Shown piece by piece: positions 31,799 through 42,742 of a stretch of DNA of 64,000 nucleotides. Below the pieces are notes generated by a model, which did no database searches, was not told the DNA's origin, and saw only the letters and a program-made list of their open reading frames with translations. Numbering within the stretch: the stretch's first letter is position 1; every line of letters begins with the position of its first letter. Position numbers and translations under genes: made by a program. This stretch comes from Cryoendolithus antarcticus. Its lineage: Eukaryota; Ascomycota; Dothideomycetes; Cladosporiales; Cladosporiaceae. The stretch spans positions 1 to 64,000 of the forward strand of contig NAJO01000056.1 in assembly GCA_002077065.1 (NCBI GenBank), written 5' to 3'.

Positions 31799-32431
31799 AT
31801 GGAGGGTACGTACCGCCATACTCCCGATGCGGACTCACCTGAGTTTGACTTCCTCATCAGCAACGATGACGACGAACGACTGAGTACTATCGCCAACAAC
31901 GGCTCGCCGCCTAAGCTTCAGTCTCGACCTCTTCCTGGTACCCTCGACATGCCGCATACCTTCCCCGGCTACATTCCCAGCCATGATTCAGCCCTTCTCA
32001 ACTTCATCCTCGGTGGAAGTACCGCCGAAATCGACACACAAGTCACGCCTGACCTCTCAAGCTCGACCACCCAAGCGTATCAGATAAATCTGGACCCATT
32101 CGAACGCATCGCATATGGTTTGTGGCTCGAGGCACAGCTGCGACTCCACGGCGCACTGGACAAGCCAGAATCTGACTTCCACACCACTGGCGGCGGAGAT
32201 GTGCACATCAGCACACGTCGGGAGACTGATGGCCTAGCTGCCGAACTGGGGACTCTGCTTCGCGCGATCGCCGGCCGCAAAGCTCGGGATGGAGCTGAGC
32301 GCGGTGGACACGATGGGACGGCTATTGGCGATGGGCACGACGACGACGACGATAATGACGGTGATGGACGAGTCGAGGACATCGATGCCAGTGACGACCG
32401 TAACGATGATGATGATAGCAAGAAGGCGTGA
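31799..32431 (+). CDS. Hypothetical protein with Asp-rich tail
   Basis: Open frame from the ATG at 31799, 210 residues; the frame extends upstream to 31751 but only from a TTG. The N-terminal two thirds has ordinary composition (SPEFDFLISNDDDERLSTI, then DPFERIAYGLWLEAQLRLHG). The last 35 residues are nearly all Asp, Gly and Asn with a final SKKA. I do not recognise the family. Acidic tails of this sort occur in nuclear and chaperone-like proteins, but nothing more can be said. It may be missing an upstream exon. Confidence 0.45.
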   Translation: MEGTYRHTPDADSPEFDFLISNDDDERLSTIANNGSPPKLQSRPLPGTLDMPHTFPGYIPSHDSALLNFILGGSTAEIDTQVTPDLSSSTTQAYQINLDPFERIAYGLWLEAQLRLHGALDKPESDFHTTGGGDVHISTRRETDGLAAELGTLLRAIAGRKARDGAERGGHDGTAIGDGHDDDDDNDGDGRVEDIDASDDRNDDDDSKKA

Positions 32432-32903
32432 GCGAGGCAATGTAGATGTGCTGCCGAGCTCACGTGGAGGACGGGCAGCGATTGACTTGGTATGCACGAT
32501 TGCTGATTTGAAGCAGTTTCTTCGGGCTGCGTTCACTCCTTAGCAACTCAGAGAGAGTCCGTCCTGTATAGTTAGGTGTATCGGACTTCACTCTCTACTC
32601 GAATAAGTGCTTTTTGCGCTTTCATATCCCGCGCAATGATAAGTGCTGTCACATACATTGCAACCTCCAGCAGCTCGTATCTTGACCCTCCAACTGAGGA
32701 TCTTCCGCATCCTTTAATTCGGACTGCAGCTCGGCGACGGTTGGCCCGTCCTACCTGGCCGAGCATTCGGCTTCGAGAAGAATTATATCATGGTAGTAGA
32801 ATGGCAGTTGTGCTAAAGATGTGTCGCTTATACAATGAATTGATCGTCCATCGATCTCGCTAAGACTGCAGCACGTAAGACCAATTCCCTCTTGCCCTCA
32901 ACC
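32432..32903. other. Intergenic
   Basis: Nothing recognised beyond the probable 3' ends of the convergent genes. Confidence 0.5.
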
Positions 32904-33794
32904 TCACTTCTTTCCCTTCTTCTTCCCTCCCCCGGCCCCTCCTTGCGCCTGCGCCGGCCCACCACTCTCCACAATCACGGCGTCTTCGTCACTACTCCGC
33001 GTCTCGATTCTCTTCCCCGTGCTCTCCGGTGACGACACAGCCTCGCTACTCTCAACCCCGTTCTCCTTCAAAAACTGCCTCTGCACGCCCTGCTTCTTCG
33101 CCTCCCACCAAGCCTTCTCTTCGTCGACTTTGACGAGAAGTTCGGATGTGCGTTCCTTAAGTAAGAGGTTCTGGTTCATCTCGTTCGCGGACTGGAAGAT
33201 CACTTGGCCCCAGCCGGAGACGTATGCGTTAGCCTGTGTTACATTAGCAACGCTCTACTTCGCAGCTCGGTAGCGACAAGGGAGACAAACCTCCTCCACA
33301 ACTTCCTTGACCTCCTCCTCCATCTCCCCCTCCGCCCTCTGAAACCTTACCCACAGCTCCTCCCCAACACTGCCCCGTTGCAACAATGCCTGCAGCGGCC
33401 CCTTCGCCTGTCTCAGCGCCACAATCCTCTGGATATCCTCCAACGCGCGTTTCAACAACGCCGCCTTGAGCACACTCTCCGGCACTTTCGTCCCTTTCTC
33501 ACTTTTCTCGTCTGACGGTTCAAGATGCAGCAGCGTGAGGTAGATGTCCCGACTCGTGTGGGAGGGAAACCAGGGTGCTAGACGTGCTGCGCGCTGGAGT
33601 TGTCGGGAGCGGTAGGTGCGGGAAAAGGAGATTAGGGTTGTGAGGAGGATGGTGAGGTAGAGGGTTGGGAGGAGGAGATTTGTCCAGAAGGGTTTTGGTG
33701 GAGAGGGTGTGAAGGGTTCTGAGGTGGAGTTCGTGCCGTTTGCGAAGGTGCCGTTGAAGGTGCTGTTGAATGTGGCGTTTAGAGGGTCGTCCAT
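32904..33794 (-). CDS. SEC66: ER translocation complex subunit Sec66 (Sec71/Kar7)
   Basis: Exons 33794-33291 and 33233-32904 give 277 residues; the 57-nt intron has a GTTTGT donor, GCTAAT branch and ACACAG acceptor. A lumenal N-terminus with several N-glycosylation sites (NATFNSTFNGTFANGTNSTS) precedes a membrane segment (LLLPTLYLTILLTTLISF) and a cytosolic domain. Diagnostic blocks are ALLKRALEDIQRI and, after the intron, EKAWWEAKKQGVQRQF. The tail is disordered and ends in Lys-rich GGGKKKGKK. Sec66 is a non-essential subunit of the Sec62/63 complex for post-translational import of proteins into the ER. It is divergent from NPL4. Confidence 0.94.
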
Positions 33795-34332
33795 GGTGGG
33801 CTGAAGCCCTGTGGATGAGAGAGTGTGGGCGATATGACTTGCTGGAGCTGGTTGTCCGTCGAGATGAAGGCTGATGTCCCGGTGTCTCCAAGTTTTGACT
33901 GTCCACGTGTAGATAGAAACGTGTCTGCGGATTGAATGATGTATGTGTTGCTATAGATTACTTCGACGGCAAGTGCAAGGTGTCAATCAACAATTCTTGA
34001 CACGTGAACAGAGACCACACTTGTCCAGATTTGGCTGCGGATTAGAGATTGCGGCTCGGCGGTATGGATCTATCCAGTGCGGAGGCGGGTATGCAGGTGA
34101 TCGTGGTGCCTGCACCTTAATTCTGGCAAACGGCGATGGCGTAGTGATGAGCTGCCTGTGAAGTCCAAAATGGCCAGACTGTCATTACTCATCTTTTCGT
34201 GATGGCGAGTAATAGAAGATCAATCCAACTTCCGACCTGAGCACTCCCCCTCATTCTCATAACCTCCCTAATCTACTCTAGACTGAATCTCCATCACCTC
34301 CAGCGCTCTCAAACACCACTCACACTTCCACG
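33795..34332. promoter_or_regulatory. Divergent promoter, SEC66 and NPL4
   Basis: No gene is visible. The last 90 bases before NPL4 are rich in C and T, as in a 5' leader. Confidence 0.45.
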
Positions 34333-36420
34333 ATGATACTCAGATTCCAGAGCCGTAACGGCCAATTCCGCCTCACAGTCAACCCCGACGATGAGATCGC
34401 CTCGATACTGCCGCAGGTCGTGGAGAAAATGCCCGAACACACAATCACCAAGTCCATCACCATCAGCCCAAAGCCGCACGGCGCAGACTCGCGACCCATA
34501 TCTGCACTGAAAGGCGTTACGTTCGCTCGACTTGGACTCACACACGGCACCCAAGTTTTCCTCGACTACAAGCAGGATGAGCCGACCTCCAACGGCCACT
34601 CGGTGCCGGCAAACAGGCTCAACGGGAAGGACGTTGGAGACGACGATGTCGCACCGCTGGCAGCAGCACAGATCAACGGCGACGTCCAGCTCATCAAGAA
34701 TCCGTGGGAGAGCGTGAAGCAATCTGCTCTAGACGATCGACTAGATCAGCAGGATGGCAAGATCCATCGCAAGAAAGACGAGAAGATGTGCCGTCACGGC
34801 CCCAAGGGAATGTGCGACTACTGCATGCCCGTCGAGCCCTACAACAAGGAGTACCTAGATGAGAAGAAGATCAAGCACTTGTCTTACCATGCCTACCTGC
34901 GGAAGGTAAATCAGGGCAAGAACAAGTACGAGCAAGGTAGCTCCTACATGCCGCCTCTCAGTGAACCATACTACCGCGTAAACCCACAATGCCCGTCAGG
35001 CCATCAGCCCTTCCCGAAAGGAATCTGCACGAAGTGCCAACCCTCTGCCATCACTCTGCAGCCGCAAGAATACCGTATGGTCGACCACGTCGAATTTGCT
35101 GACTCGGAGATCATAAACCGCTTCCTGAACTTTTGGCGGAGCAGTGGTGCGCAGCGAATGGGCTACATGTACGGTCACTACGAAGCATACGAGGAAGTGC
35201 CACTCGGTACGAAAGCAGTCGTGGAAGCTATCTACGAGCCCCCTCAAGTCAATGAGCCCGATGGCGTGACGCTGAACGATTGGGAGAACGAAGCTGCCAT
35301 CGACCTGCTGGCTTCGCAATGTGGACTCCAGCGCGTAGGCGTGGTGTACACTGATCTCCTGCAGCCCGACGACCCAGAGAAGACGGCAGTCTGCAAGCGG
35401 CACATAGACTCCTACTTCCTCTCCTCACTCGAAATCCTCTTCGCCGCCCGGCACCAAGCGAAATACCCCCGCCCTTCAAAATGGAGCGACACCGGCCGCT
35501 TCGGCTCAAATTTCGTCACCTGCGTCGTCTCGGGCGACGAGCAAGGGCAGATCGCTGTAGCCGCTTACCAAGCTTCGAACTCCGCTGTCGAGATGGTGAG
35601 AGCAGATATCATCGAAGCCTCCGCCGAGCCTTCCGTCATGCTGGTGCAGGATGAAAACGAGGAGAACGAGCTCGGTCGCGTGCGGTATATTCCTGAGGTG
35701 TTTTACCGCCGGATCAACGAGTACGGCAGAAGCGTGCAGGAGAATGCCAAGCCGAGCTTTCCGGTTGAGTATCTGCTCATCACTCTCACGCATGGTTTTC
35801 CGCTGGAGAAGAAGGGCCTGTTCGCTGCGAATAAGTTTGCGATTGAGAATCGAAGTATCATCGGCGAAGCACAAGAACCTCGAGATCTGCAGAAGTCGCT
35901 GCGCGCTGGCTCGAATCGTGTCGCGCTGGATACGCAGCAGGGGGTGGAGGCTGTGAGCGACTTTCATTTGCTGTGCTACGTTGCCAGTCTCGACATTTTG
36001 AGCAAGGTCTGTTCCCTCCCGCTCTATACTGCGTTACTGCATACTGACATCGACGTGCGACACAGGACGAACTCGCCCTCCTCGCCCGCCTCTCGGCTAC
36101 CCGCGACCCCTCGCTCGGCGCGCAGCTGATGCACACCCCAGGTTGGGCCACTCTTGAAACGATCCTGCAGATGTGATGAGCCGTGCCTACCTCCCATTCC
36201 ACTACCTCACTGTACCATAGCTCCCACTGACAGTGCTCATCACATCTGTCATCTGGAAGGCTGAAATACTGATTCGTGTCTTCTGCTGCTAGGATGGACC
36301 ACGCTCGTGGAGATTCTGGGGTGGTTGCAGGACCGGCCTGCGAAGAGGGGGAGCGAGGTCGGCGTCGAGGGGCTGGCGAAAAGAGTCAGGGGCGTGGATT
36401 TGGGAGAGCGGGTGTGGTGA
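34333..36420 (+). CDS. NPL4: Nuclear protein localization protein 4 (Cdc48 cofactor)
   Basis: Exons 34333-36006, 36066-36141 and 36293-36420 give 625 residues. The N-terminus is an ubiquitin-like domain ([20 protein letters not shown]), followed by the Npl4 zinc-finger region ([13 protein letters not shown], then [16 protein letters not shown]) and the inactive MPN domain ([29 protein letters not shown]). With Ufd1 it recruits ubiquitinated clients to Cdc48/p97 in ER-associated degradation. Intron 1 (59 nt) restores [14 protein letters not shown]. Intron 2 (36142-36292, 151 nt) is optional: read through, the protein ends [12 protein letters not shown]; spliced, it ends [17 protein letters not shown] and runs 40 residues further to a basic C-terminus. 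Both ends begin with the same G-W-x-T-L-x-x-I-L unit (see findings). Confidence 0.92.
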
Positions 36421-37145
36421 ACTGGCTACAGTACATGATCAAGCGACGTGTGCGTTGCTGAGCTGGTGAAACGCCCCGAGCTGCGCATGATGGCACGATA
36501 TGATAGCATCGCTCCGACTTTGCTGCTCGAGCGTCTCAGCGTTCAGACAGAGGAACGCTGTACAGCCAAGGCTCTACATAGAACGCCAGAACCGTCGCTC
36601 ACGCGCGAGACACTCGGTACCGCTTGTGCTGCTGAATTTGTGCTTTAGATTAACAAACTCTCTCGCCATGGCTTTCACTGTCCGGACTCTGCTCGCCACC
36701 GTCCTGCGTACAGACGTTCACTCCGCTTATGCTGAAGGAGATGGCATCGAAGGCAAGGCGAGCAGATGTACCCGCTTCTCCCCGTATAGAGAAGACTTGC
36801 CGCTCCGCTCCAGATCATACGCGGTCTTCTGCGTTCATCGCCTTCTCCGTAAGACATCTGGAGGATATTGCGCGCTTAGAAGGACATCCTACTGCTAGCT
36901 ATGCAGCTTTACCAAACAGCCTGTCTCTGTAGTGGCGATCGAACACCCTCGCGCTCGTGCGTTGGCCTGAGCCCTACTATAGCCTGCCAAATGGCGGCGA
37001 TACCTGAACAAACCCATCTCGAAGACTTCGCTTGCTGCGCTCGCTAGGCATGTGCGCGGGACATGCACGCGTCGACGAGACGACGCTGCCCGCGCACTCT
37101 GGTCCTGACGGTCGAGCGACTCGGCGGGCAGTACAATGAATTGGC
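36421..37145. other. Intergenic
   Basis: Overlapping ORFs of 60-130 residues, Arg/Ser-rich and without family resemblance. I see no gene. Confidence 0.5.
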
Positions 37146-37646
37146 TCATAATATCAGCTCCAGGAAGATTGTCCCTTCCAATGGCGACTCGTAGTACGGC
37201 CCGATCTCCGTGAATCCCAGGCTTCCGTATAACGCCCTTGCCGCGCTCATCGATGGCAGCGTGTCGAGTCGTACCGCCTTATACCCAATCTGTCGCGCCT
37301 GATCGATCGCAGCGACCGCCAGCGCCTTGCCCACGCCAGTCCCTCGGCCAGCTAAAGTGACGTATAGTCGCTTCATCTCGCAGACTCCTCCGTCAGAGAG
37401 TGGACGGATGGCAACGCAGCCGATCGCTTCGTCGAACGAGGCAAGACGGGCGAGAAGGAGAGCGCCGTTCGGGGGCGCGTACTTGCCTGGCAGGCTCGCG
37501 AGCTCATCGGCAAAGCCTTGGAACGTGAGATCGAGGTCTAGCCATTTCGTGTAGGCTTCGAAAAGAGTCTTTGTCGCTGAAATGTCCGAAGTCGTCGTAG
37601 CTCGGCTGATAATGAATGCAATTAATCTCGGACTACGAGCGGCCAT
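37146..37646 (-). CDS. GNAT-family N-acetyltransferase
   Basis: One exon of 166 residues from the ATG at 37646. The family blocks are LDLTFQGFADELASLPGKY, GCVAIRPLSDGGVCEMKRLYV, the acetyl-CoA loop RGTGVGKALAVAAI, and LDTLPSMSAARALYGSLGF. This is the CarbC-like class of small GNATs whose substrate is generally unknown. The frame extends upstream to another ATG at 37859, which would add 71 residues that are Arg/Ser-rich and almost without acidic residues; that could be a mitochondrial presequence but would leave only about 58 bases to the HET gene. I chose the short form. Confidence 0.88.
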   Translation of the reverse strand: MAARSPRLIAFIISRATTTSDISATKTLFEAYTKWLDLDLTFQGFADELASLPGKYAPPNGALLLARLASFDEAIGCVAIRPLSDGGVCEMKRLYVTLAGRGTGVGKALAVAAIDQARQIGYKAVRLDTLPSMSAARALYGSLGFTEIGPYYESPLEGTIFLELIL

Positions 37647-37916
37647 CGCAGAACGGAGTCCCGTGATCGAAACGACGTCGCGATGCAAGCCGAATGTCAA
37701 AAGTGCATCTGTTTGGCAAGAGCGAAGAGGAGCTGACGAGGAAGGCGCGAAGGACACGGCGCGGGAGTATGGAGCCGTACCCGCTGTGGACCTCTTTCGC
37801 GTGACTAAGCACCCAACGCTTATTCGGACTGCACTTGGGCTTCTGCTAATGAATGCCAAACGATTGCTTATCTACATTTGCAGCCTGCTCAACTGTGCAA
37901 TCGTCCCACAGTGTCG

Positions 37917-40181
37917 CTATTGGATGGCTACTGGCTCCATGTACTCGTCATCAGCTTCCCACAAGCCGCAAACACTCGCTAAGCAACTCGCCACAATTGG
38001 CGAGACTTGCTCGATTTGAGCGTGGGTTCCGCTGTGCACCTGCACCCTCCACTCGCTCGGATACCAGCCAAGATGGCTGTGCAGCGATATGGGCTTGCCG
38101 TTTGTCTTGGCTGCTAGATAATTTGCGTCTACGTATTGGTCTTGGAACAGTGCAGAGTAGGAGCTGGCCTGCCGTCGTGAGCTACCTGGACGTGCTACTA
38201 CAAGTTTGCCGTGTATCAGCGCTTGACACAAGACCATGGTCATGGTCCAAGAGGTCGCGAAGGGACTAGTGTGCGATCTTGTGCCTGATCGATTGACTGT
38301 AGGTGAGGACTCGGGTTTTGGCCATTTGACTTGGCGACCCGGAACATCGAGAACATCGGCAGCGTCTGCCTCGTACCAACGGACGAATTGTGGATCTGAT
38401 CGTTCTCTGTAAGTAGCTGGACTGCGACCAAGCTTCCATAAGAGCTGTGCGAGTCGGTCGTAGCCCTGCTCGACTAGTCTGCAGAACAGCCTGATGAAGA
38501 AGATATGTCTCGCCTCACCGAATTCTGAGTCACGAGAAGCGGCATCGGCTATGGCCAGGATTCCGCGCTTTGGGAGCGATACTGTCAGCCTTTCCTTCCA
38601 TCTCTCTAGCAATCCTGTCACCATGTCAGAAACATCGATCGTCTTGTCTGCTACGAACAGGCAACCCTCAATCTCAAGTCCCCTTTTCAGCGATATTCCG
38701 GCACGCACAGAATAGCGGAAGTTCCGGCCTGGTGGATCTTTATAGTACCAATTGTAGAGAGGTATTGACTGTAACGAAGAAGCAAGCAACGACCACCACG
38801 TGAAGGGAAGCTCGTGTGCATCAGGCGCAGTAGTATGCCCAAGGGGCTGATGCCACGAAACGAACTTCCGCCCTCCAACGCCGGTAGCTGCTAAATCTGC
38901 GCAGCCGTGATTGATCGAGAAGTCGCCGTTCAGAATTGCGAGAACTACCGCGCAGATGCTGAAGTCGAAGCCTTGTGCATCAAGAGCTAGAACATCCAAT
39001 CTGACTTCGTAGCCACACATGTTGGCTAAGATATCCAGGCGGTCGGCAATGACGGAGTTGTGTCGCCTATCGAGGTAATACAGCGCCTCGGCAGCATCAC
39101 AGATTGTTCGACCCCCGAAACTGACAGCGCCTCTCTCTTCATCACTCTCTTGTGGCATACAATCGTACCACATGCCAGCAACTGTGCGCGCGAGCTCTGC
39201 GGTGTCTGCGCCCAGTGGTTCGGCATCTGGTGCATCGAACCATTCAAGACAACCGATGACAGTGTGTAGCCAAGACAGCTGGATTTCGAAGCAGCCATAT
39301 ACTTCGCTCCTAAAGCAGTCCGGGATCGTAAGCCTGGGATCGGATCTGATCAGAAGAGCCATCTGCGTTCCACCAGCCGTCGACTCCTGCAGACACCAGG
39401 CCCGCTCGAACCACCGGTCTGATAAGATGAGACGCAGTGCTTCGCAGACGTCCCTAGTACCATCTTCGTTGCATAGTCGATTCGAATTATTCTCGATGAG
39501 GATTTCTATTGCGTCCAGGTGACGTTGCTCTTCGAAGCAAACCTCCAGGACAGCCACACACTCTTCCGCCTGGTCGTACACCTCATCCATAGCCTGTATG
39601 GCTAAAGCCTTGTCCTCTGGATCGTCTTGAATGATACACTCCTGGTCAATCCAAATGAAACTCAATCCTTTAGAGGCAGCATACGCTGTGCAGCGAGCAA
39701 GAAGTGACGGGGGACACATAGGTGTTCTGGAAGCTCTCCCAGGTTCTAGAATGCTGAATGGTACCACCTCGTCTCCATCGTTAGTCGTTGCGTATGCGGA
39801 CTTTTCACTGCTCTGCCAGCAGTACGACACGGCCAAGTAATGTGTGCAGTCAGGGAAGTCTGGCGGCTGCGTCAAGAGGATGGACCGGTCGCTAGGGACG
39901 AATACCCACTGATAAGGGCTGCAGCTACACGCAGGACCATCGAGATTTTCATCATTTTGTGTCTGTGGTCGCTCCCGTTGTGCAAGCTCCTGATCACGGC
40001 ACGACGACCATGATTCGAGTAGTGCGACATTCTCGATAGGTGTCAAGAAGCGTACATTCCTCGCCCATTGTCCTTCGGCTTTCCGATCTGGGGTATGCTT
40101 CGATATAGTCACGATCGCCTCTCGGAGGTCGGCGGTTGATGCATACTTTGATCCGATAGGATCCTCTAGGTCGAGATGCAT
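37917..40181 (-). CDS. HET-domain (heterokaryon incompatibility) protein
   Basis: One exon, 754 residues from the ATG at 40181 (seven residues longer from 40202). The HET domain occupies roughly residues 115-280, with YLAVSYCWQSSEK, FIWIDQECIIQDDPEDKALA, MDEVYDQAEECVAVLEV and RWFERAWCLQE, all standard blocks. The C-terminal 450 residues have no domain I recognise. HET proteins trigger cell death when incompatible hyphae fuse, and the domain is related to TIR in fold; many copies have unknown partners. No NLR, HeLo or other partner gene is adjacent. Confidence 0.92.
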   Translation of the reverse strand: MHLDLEDPIGSKYASTADLREAIVTISKHTPDRKAEGQWARNVRFLTPIENVALLESWSSCRDQELAQRERPQTQNDENLDGPACSCSPYQWVFVPSDRSILLTQPPDFPDCTHYLAVSYCWQSSEKSAYATTNDGDEVVPFSILEPGRASRTPMCPPSLLARCTAYAASKGLSFIWIDQECIIQDDPEDKALAIQAMDEVYDQAEECVAVLEVCFEEQRHLDAIEILIENNSNRLCNEDGTRDVCEALRLILSDRWFERAWCLQESTAGGTQMALLIRSDPRLTIPDCFRSEVYGCFEIQLSWLHTVIGCLEWFDAPDAEPLGADTAELARTVAGMWYDCMPQESDEERGAVSFGGRTICDAAEALYYLDRRHNSVIADRLDILANMCGYEVRLDVLALDAQGFDFSICAVVLAILNGDFSINHGCADLAATGVGGRKFVSWHQPLGHTTAPDAHELPFTWWSLLASSLQSIPLYNWYYKDPPGRNFRYSVRAGISLKRGLEIEGCLFVADKTIDVSDMVTGLLERWKERLTVSLPKRGILAIADAASRDSEFGEARHIFFIRLFCRLVEQGYDRLAQLLWKLGRSPATYRERSDPQFVRWYEADAADVLDVPGRQVKWPKPESSPTVNRSGTRSHTSPFATSWTMTMVLCQALIHGKLVVARPGSSRRQASSYSALFQDQYVDANYLAAKTNGKPISLHSHLGWYPSEWRVQVHSGTHAQIEQVSPIVASCLASVCGLWEADDEYMEPVAIQ

Positions 40182-40538
40182 TGTGTATCGTCGACAGCGC
40201 AATGATCAACGGCGACTACTGTGTTGAGTAAGAGATAAGGCGAAACCTACACATGATAATGTAGATATTTTACGTAGTGTGTATGGTACCTTAGATCCTG
40301 CATTTCGCACCGCCGAGAGTTCATACCCTTGGAGCGCATTGGCGAGACTGTTCGGAATGTGTTCAATGTGGTGAACTGGAGTCGGCTGTCAGCGCAAGAG
40401 CTGCCTGAGGCTGCAAGGCATCCACCCCTACGCCACAGTAACCACCATCAATCGTAACACCCATCTGGGGTCAAGGCGGCCATCCCGCTGTCATCACGTC
40501 CACCATCATCCATCATCGCCCCCATCACATCTCACACA
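40182..40538. promoter_or_regulatory. Divergent promoter, HET gene and EAF6
   Basis: No gene. The final 100 bases contain many CATC and CACC repeats, a leader-like composition for EAF6. Confidence 0.45.
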
Positions 40539-41141
40539 ATGACCGAGAACCATCCCCCAACCTCCACAACCGCCCCTCCCGCCGACCAGCCCGGCAGACC
40601 CTACTACGACTCCCTCCGCTCCACCCTGCGCAGCACCCTCACACAAAAACGTCTGCTAGACGACAAGCTCGTCGCCTTGGAAGAAAACATCCACAAAACC
40701 GAGACAGCCTACCTGGAAGAAACGTTGAACTCGGGGAACATTGTACGAGGCTTCGATGGCTGGGTCAAGGGCGTTGTTATTGGAGCAGGCGCGGGAGGAG
40801 CAGGGGGGAGAGATGGTGGAAGGAATAGGGGCGGGAGGGTAAGGGAGGAGGAACGGGTATTTTCAAGGAGTAGTGGGGGGTGGGTGAAGGTAAGCTCTCC
40901 GTGAATCACAGCTATGATTGATGGGGAGGCAGTACTGACGAGTGCGAAGGCACAAGAAGGCAGCGAAAGCAATACGCCTTCACACGCCGCGACCCCTACG
41001 GGGATGGGTATGGGGGATGGCGTCAACGGGGCTGCGAATGGGGTTGGCAAAGCGGGGAATAAGAAGAAGAGGGGTGCTGAGAGGGAGGAGGAAGAGGAGA
41101 AGGCTGTGAAGAGGGGGAAGGTGACTTATGCTAGGGATTGA
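40539..41141 (+). CDS. EAF6: Chromatin modification protein Eaf6 (NuA4/NuA3 subunit)
   Basis: Exons 40539-40889 and 40950-41141 give 180 residues. The 60-nt intron has a GTAAGC donor, TACTGACG branch and GAAG acceptor. The core helical segment, SLRSTLRSTLTQKRLLDDKL, then VALEENIHKTETAYLEET and GNIVRGFDGWVKG, is the Eaf6/MEAF6 signature. The C-terminal half is Gly-rich and then Lys/Glu-rich (NKKKRGAEREEEEE, VKRGKVTYARD). Eaf6 is a shared subunit of NuA4 and NuA3 histone acetyltransferases, acting in the nucleus. Confidence 0.93.
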
Positions 41142-41470
41142 ACCATACAGCGGTATGGGTATGGGCGATGAAATGACTTTAGCATGGCGTCTGGGATGGG
41201 TTTTGTGAGACGAGGAAGAAGCGATGATACCCTGAGGCATATGCTATGTTCGTGCAAGCGATTTGATCGCGTCAACCTCTCCCCCTGCTTCCATACTATG
41301 CACATGCGTCCAACTTCAGTCTCAAGCCACCACCGGCTGCTGATCCAGTACGCCGTGCGTGTAGCCCCACCGTAATACCATACCCATGCGCCATTCCCCA
41401 TCGCTAAGCTCAAAGAACGCTCATAATGTCGAACGACAGATATCTCGATCTCATCTAGTCTTGGCTAGGA
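41142..41470. other. Intergenic, convergent 3' ends
   Basis: Nothing recognised. Confidence 0.5.
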
Positions 41471-42742
41471 TCATGCTCCTCCCCTCGGTCCCTGCCTGTG
41501 CCTCTTCACGACCCTCGGCGTTGCCTGCACCCTCACAAACTCACTCTTGCTGAGGTCGTAGAAGCTCTGCACATCAAACACAATCTTCCCCGTGCTGCCT
41601 CGCACCTCCACCAAGCCACTGACTACAATCGCCCCTCGTGGCGGCTCAGCTTTCGCAGGCAGCCAGGCGGCGCTGAGGTTCTGGGAGAAAGCCGACAAGG
41701 CGATGGGGAGGGATGTAGCGTTTAGATCGCGCTTTGCTGGAAGCGGTAGAGGAGGGAGGTAGGGTAATGACGTCGTACTAGCTGCCGCAGGTTCGAGTTT
41801 GGCGTCTGGTGTCGAGCTCGTCGGCGGCGCAGCAATACTGCTACTACTCGTTGGATCCGTCTGCGCTCCAAGTCTCTTCCCCGCCTTAGCATGGGTGTGT
41901 TTCTGCATCATCTCCACTGCGTGCTTATATCGCTCCTCTGGACTGAACGGATCTCGCCCCTCCCAACCCATCGCCTGCTTCGCTTTCCGCCATTGTATGC
42001 CTACAACTAATGCAGCCGTCGCGTATGCTCCATCGAAAGCAGCTTTTGGCCAAAGCGCTCGTTTCGTCCGCCACCACTCATCTGCTGTGATCTTCTGCTG
42101 ACTCCACGCGATGAAATCTTCTCCCAGCTCCAAGCCAGCGCGCTGGTATTCTAGCGGAGGCGCATCAGGATATGTCATCTCGAGCCAGTAGTGGCCGACC
42201 TTCGTGTTCGAGCCTATGCGCATCGTGATCGCAGGCCGGGCGACCATCTGCTGATGCACGAGCTGCACTAACGCTGCTTGGATCTTCTTCGCTCGAGGAG
42301 GATCTTTGGCGACTTTCATGAACTCCTGCCACTCGGGATCTGAGCCTTTGTAGAACGTCCGCGGCAGCGCTCTTGCCCATGTTAAAGGAATGAAGCGGTT
42401 CTCCTCATCCGCATACTCGCTCTGGCCTGCTGCATCCTCGGGCGAAGCCTCACTCGATGTCTCCTCACCCTCCTCGACATCCAAATCCTCCAGCAGGGGC
42501 TCCATGTAGTGGTCCCATACTTGCAAGGCGCCGTAGTAGGCTGTCACGTAGAGGGCGGCGGTGGCTATTCGTTTCCAGGTGAAGACGCTGGGTTGCTTAA
42601 AGCGGACAGTCTGGAAGCGGTAGGGGTCGCCGTTCTTGCTGTGGAGTAGTTGTGAGGCGGGGCGAGAGTGTGTGTGTATTCGGGGTGATCGATAGTGAGG
42701 GTACTGTTGGCGTAGCCGGAAGGCTCGTGAGAGGCGAAACAT
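41471..42742 (-). CDS. Probable mitochondrial membrane protein, unknown
   Basis: One exon, 423 residues. The first 50 residues are rich in Arg, Ser, His and Gln and nearly lack acidic residues (MFRLSRAFRLRQQYPHYRSP), a mitochondrial presequence type. A hydrophobic segment follows (FTWKRIATAALYVTAYYGAL), then an acidic loop and a soluble domain with IPLTWARALPRTFYKGSDPE, IQAALVQLVHQQM and VGHYWLEMTYPDAPPLEYQR. The C-terminal part is Pro/Ser/Thr/Ala-rich and ends with RHRQGPRGG. The architecture suggests a single-pass inner-membrane protein. I do not recognise a named family. It is divergent from the Vps3844 gene by 280 bases. Confidence 0.7.
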   Translation of the reverse strand: MFRLSRAFRLRQQYPHYRSPRIHTHSRPASQLLHSKNGDPYRFQTVRFKQPSVFTWKRIATAALYVTAYYGALQVWDHYMEPLLEDLDVEEGEETSSEASPEDAAGQSEYADEENRFIPLTWARALPRTFYKGSDPEWQEFMKVAKDPPRAKKIQAALVQLVHQQMVARPAITMRIGSNTKVGHYWLEMTYPDAPPLEYQRAGLELGEDFIAWSQQKITADEWWRTKRALWPKAAFDGAYATAALVVGIQWRKAKQAMGWEGRDPFSPEERYKHAVEMMQKHTHAKAGKRLGAQTDPTSSSSIAAPPTSSTPDAKLEPAAASTTSLPYLPPLPLPAKRDLNATSLPIALSAFSQNLSAAWLPAKAEPPRGAIVVSGLVEVRGSTGKIVFDVQSFYDLSKSEFVRVQATPRVVKRHRQGPRGGA

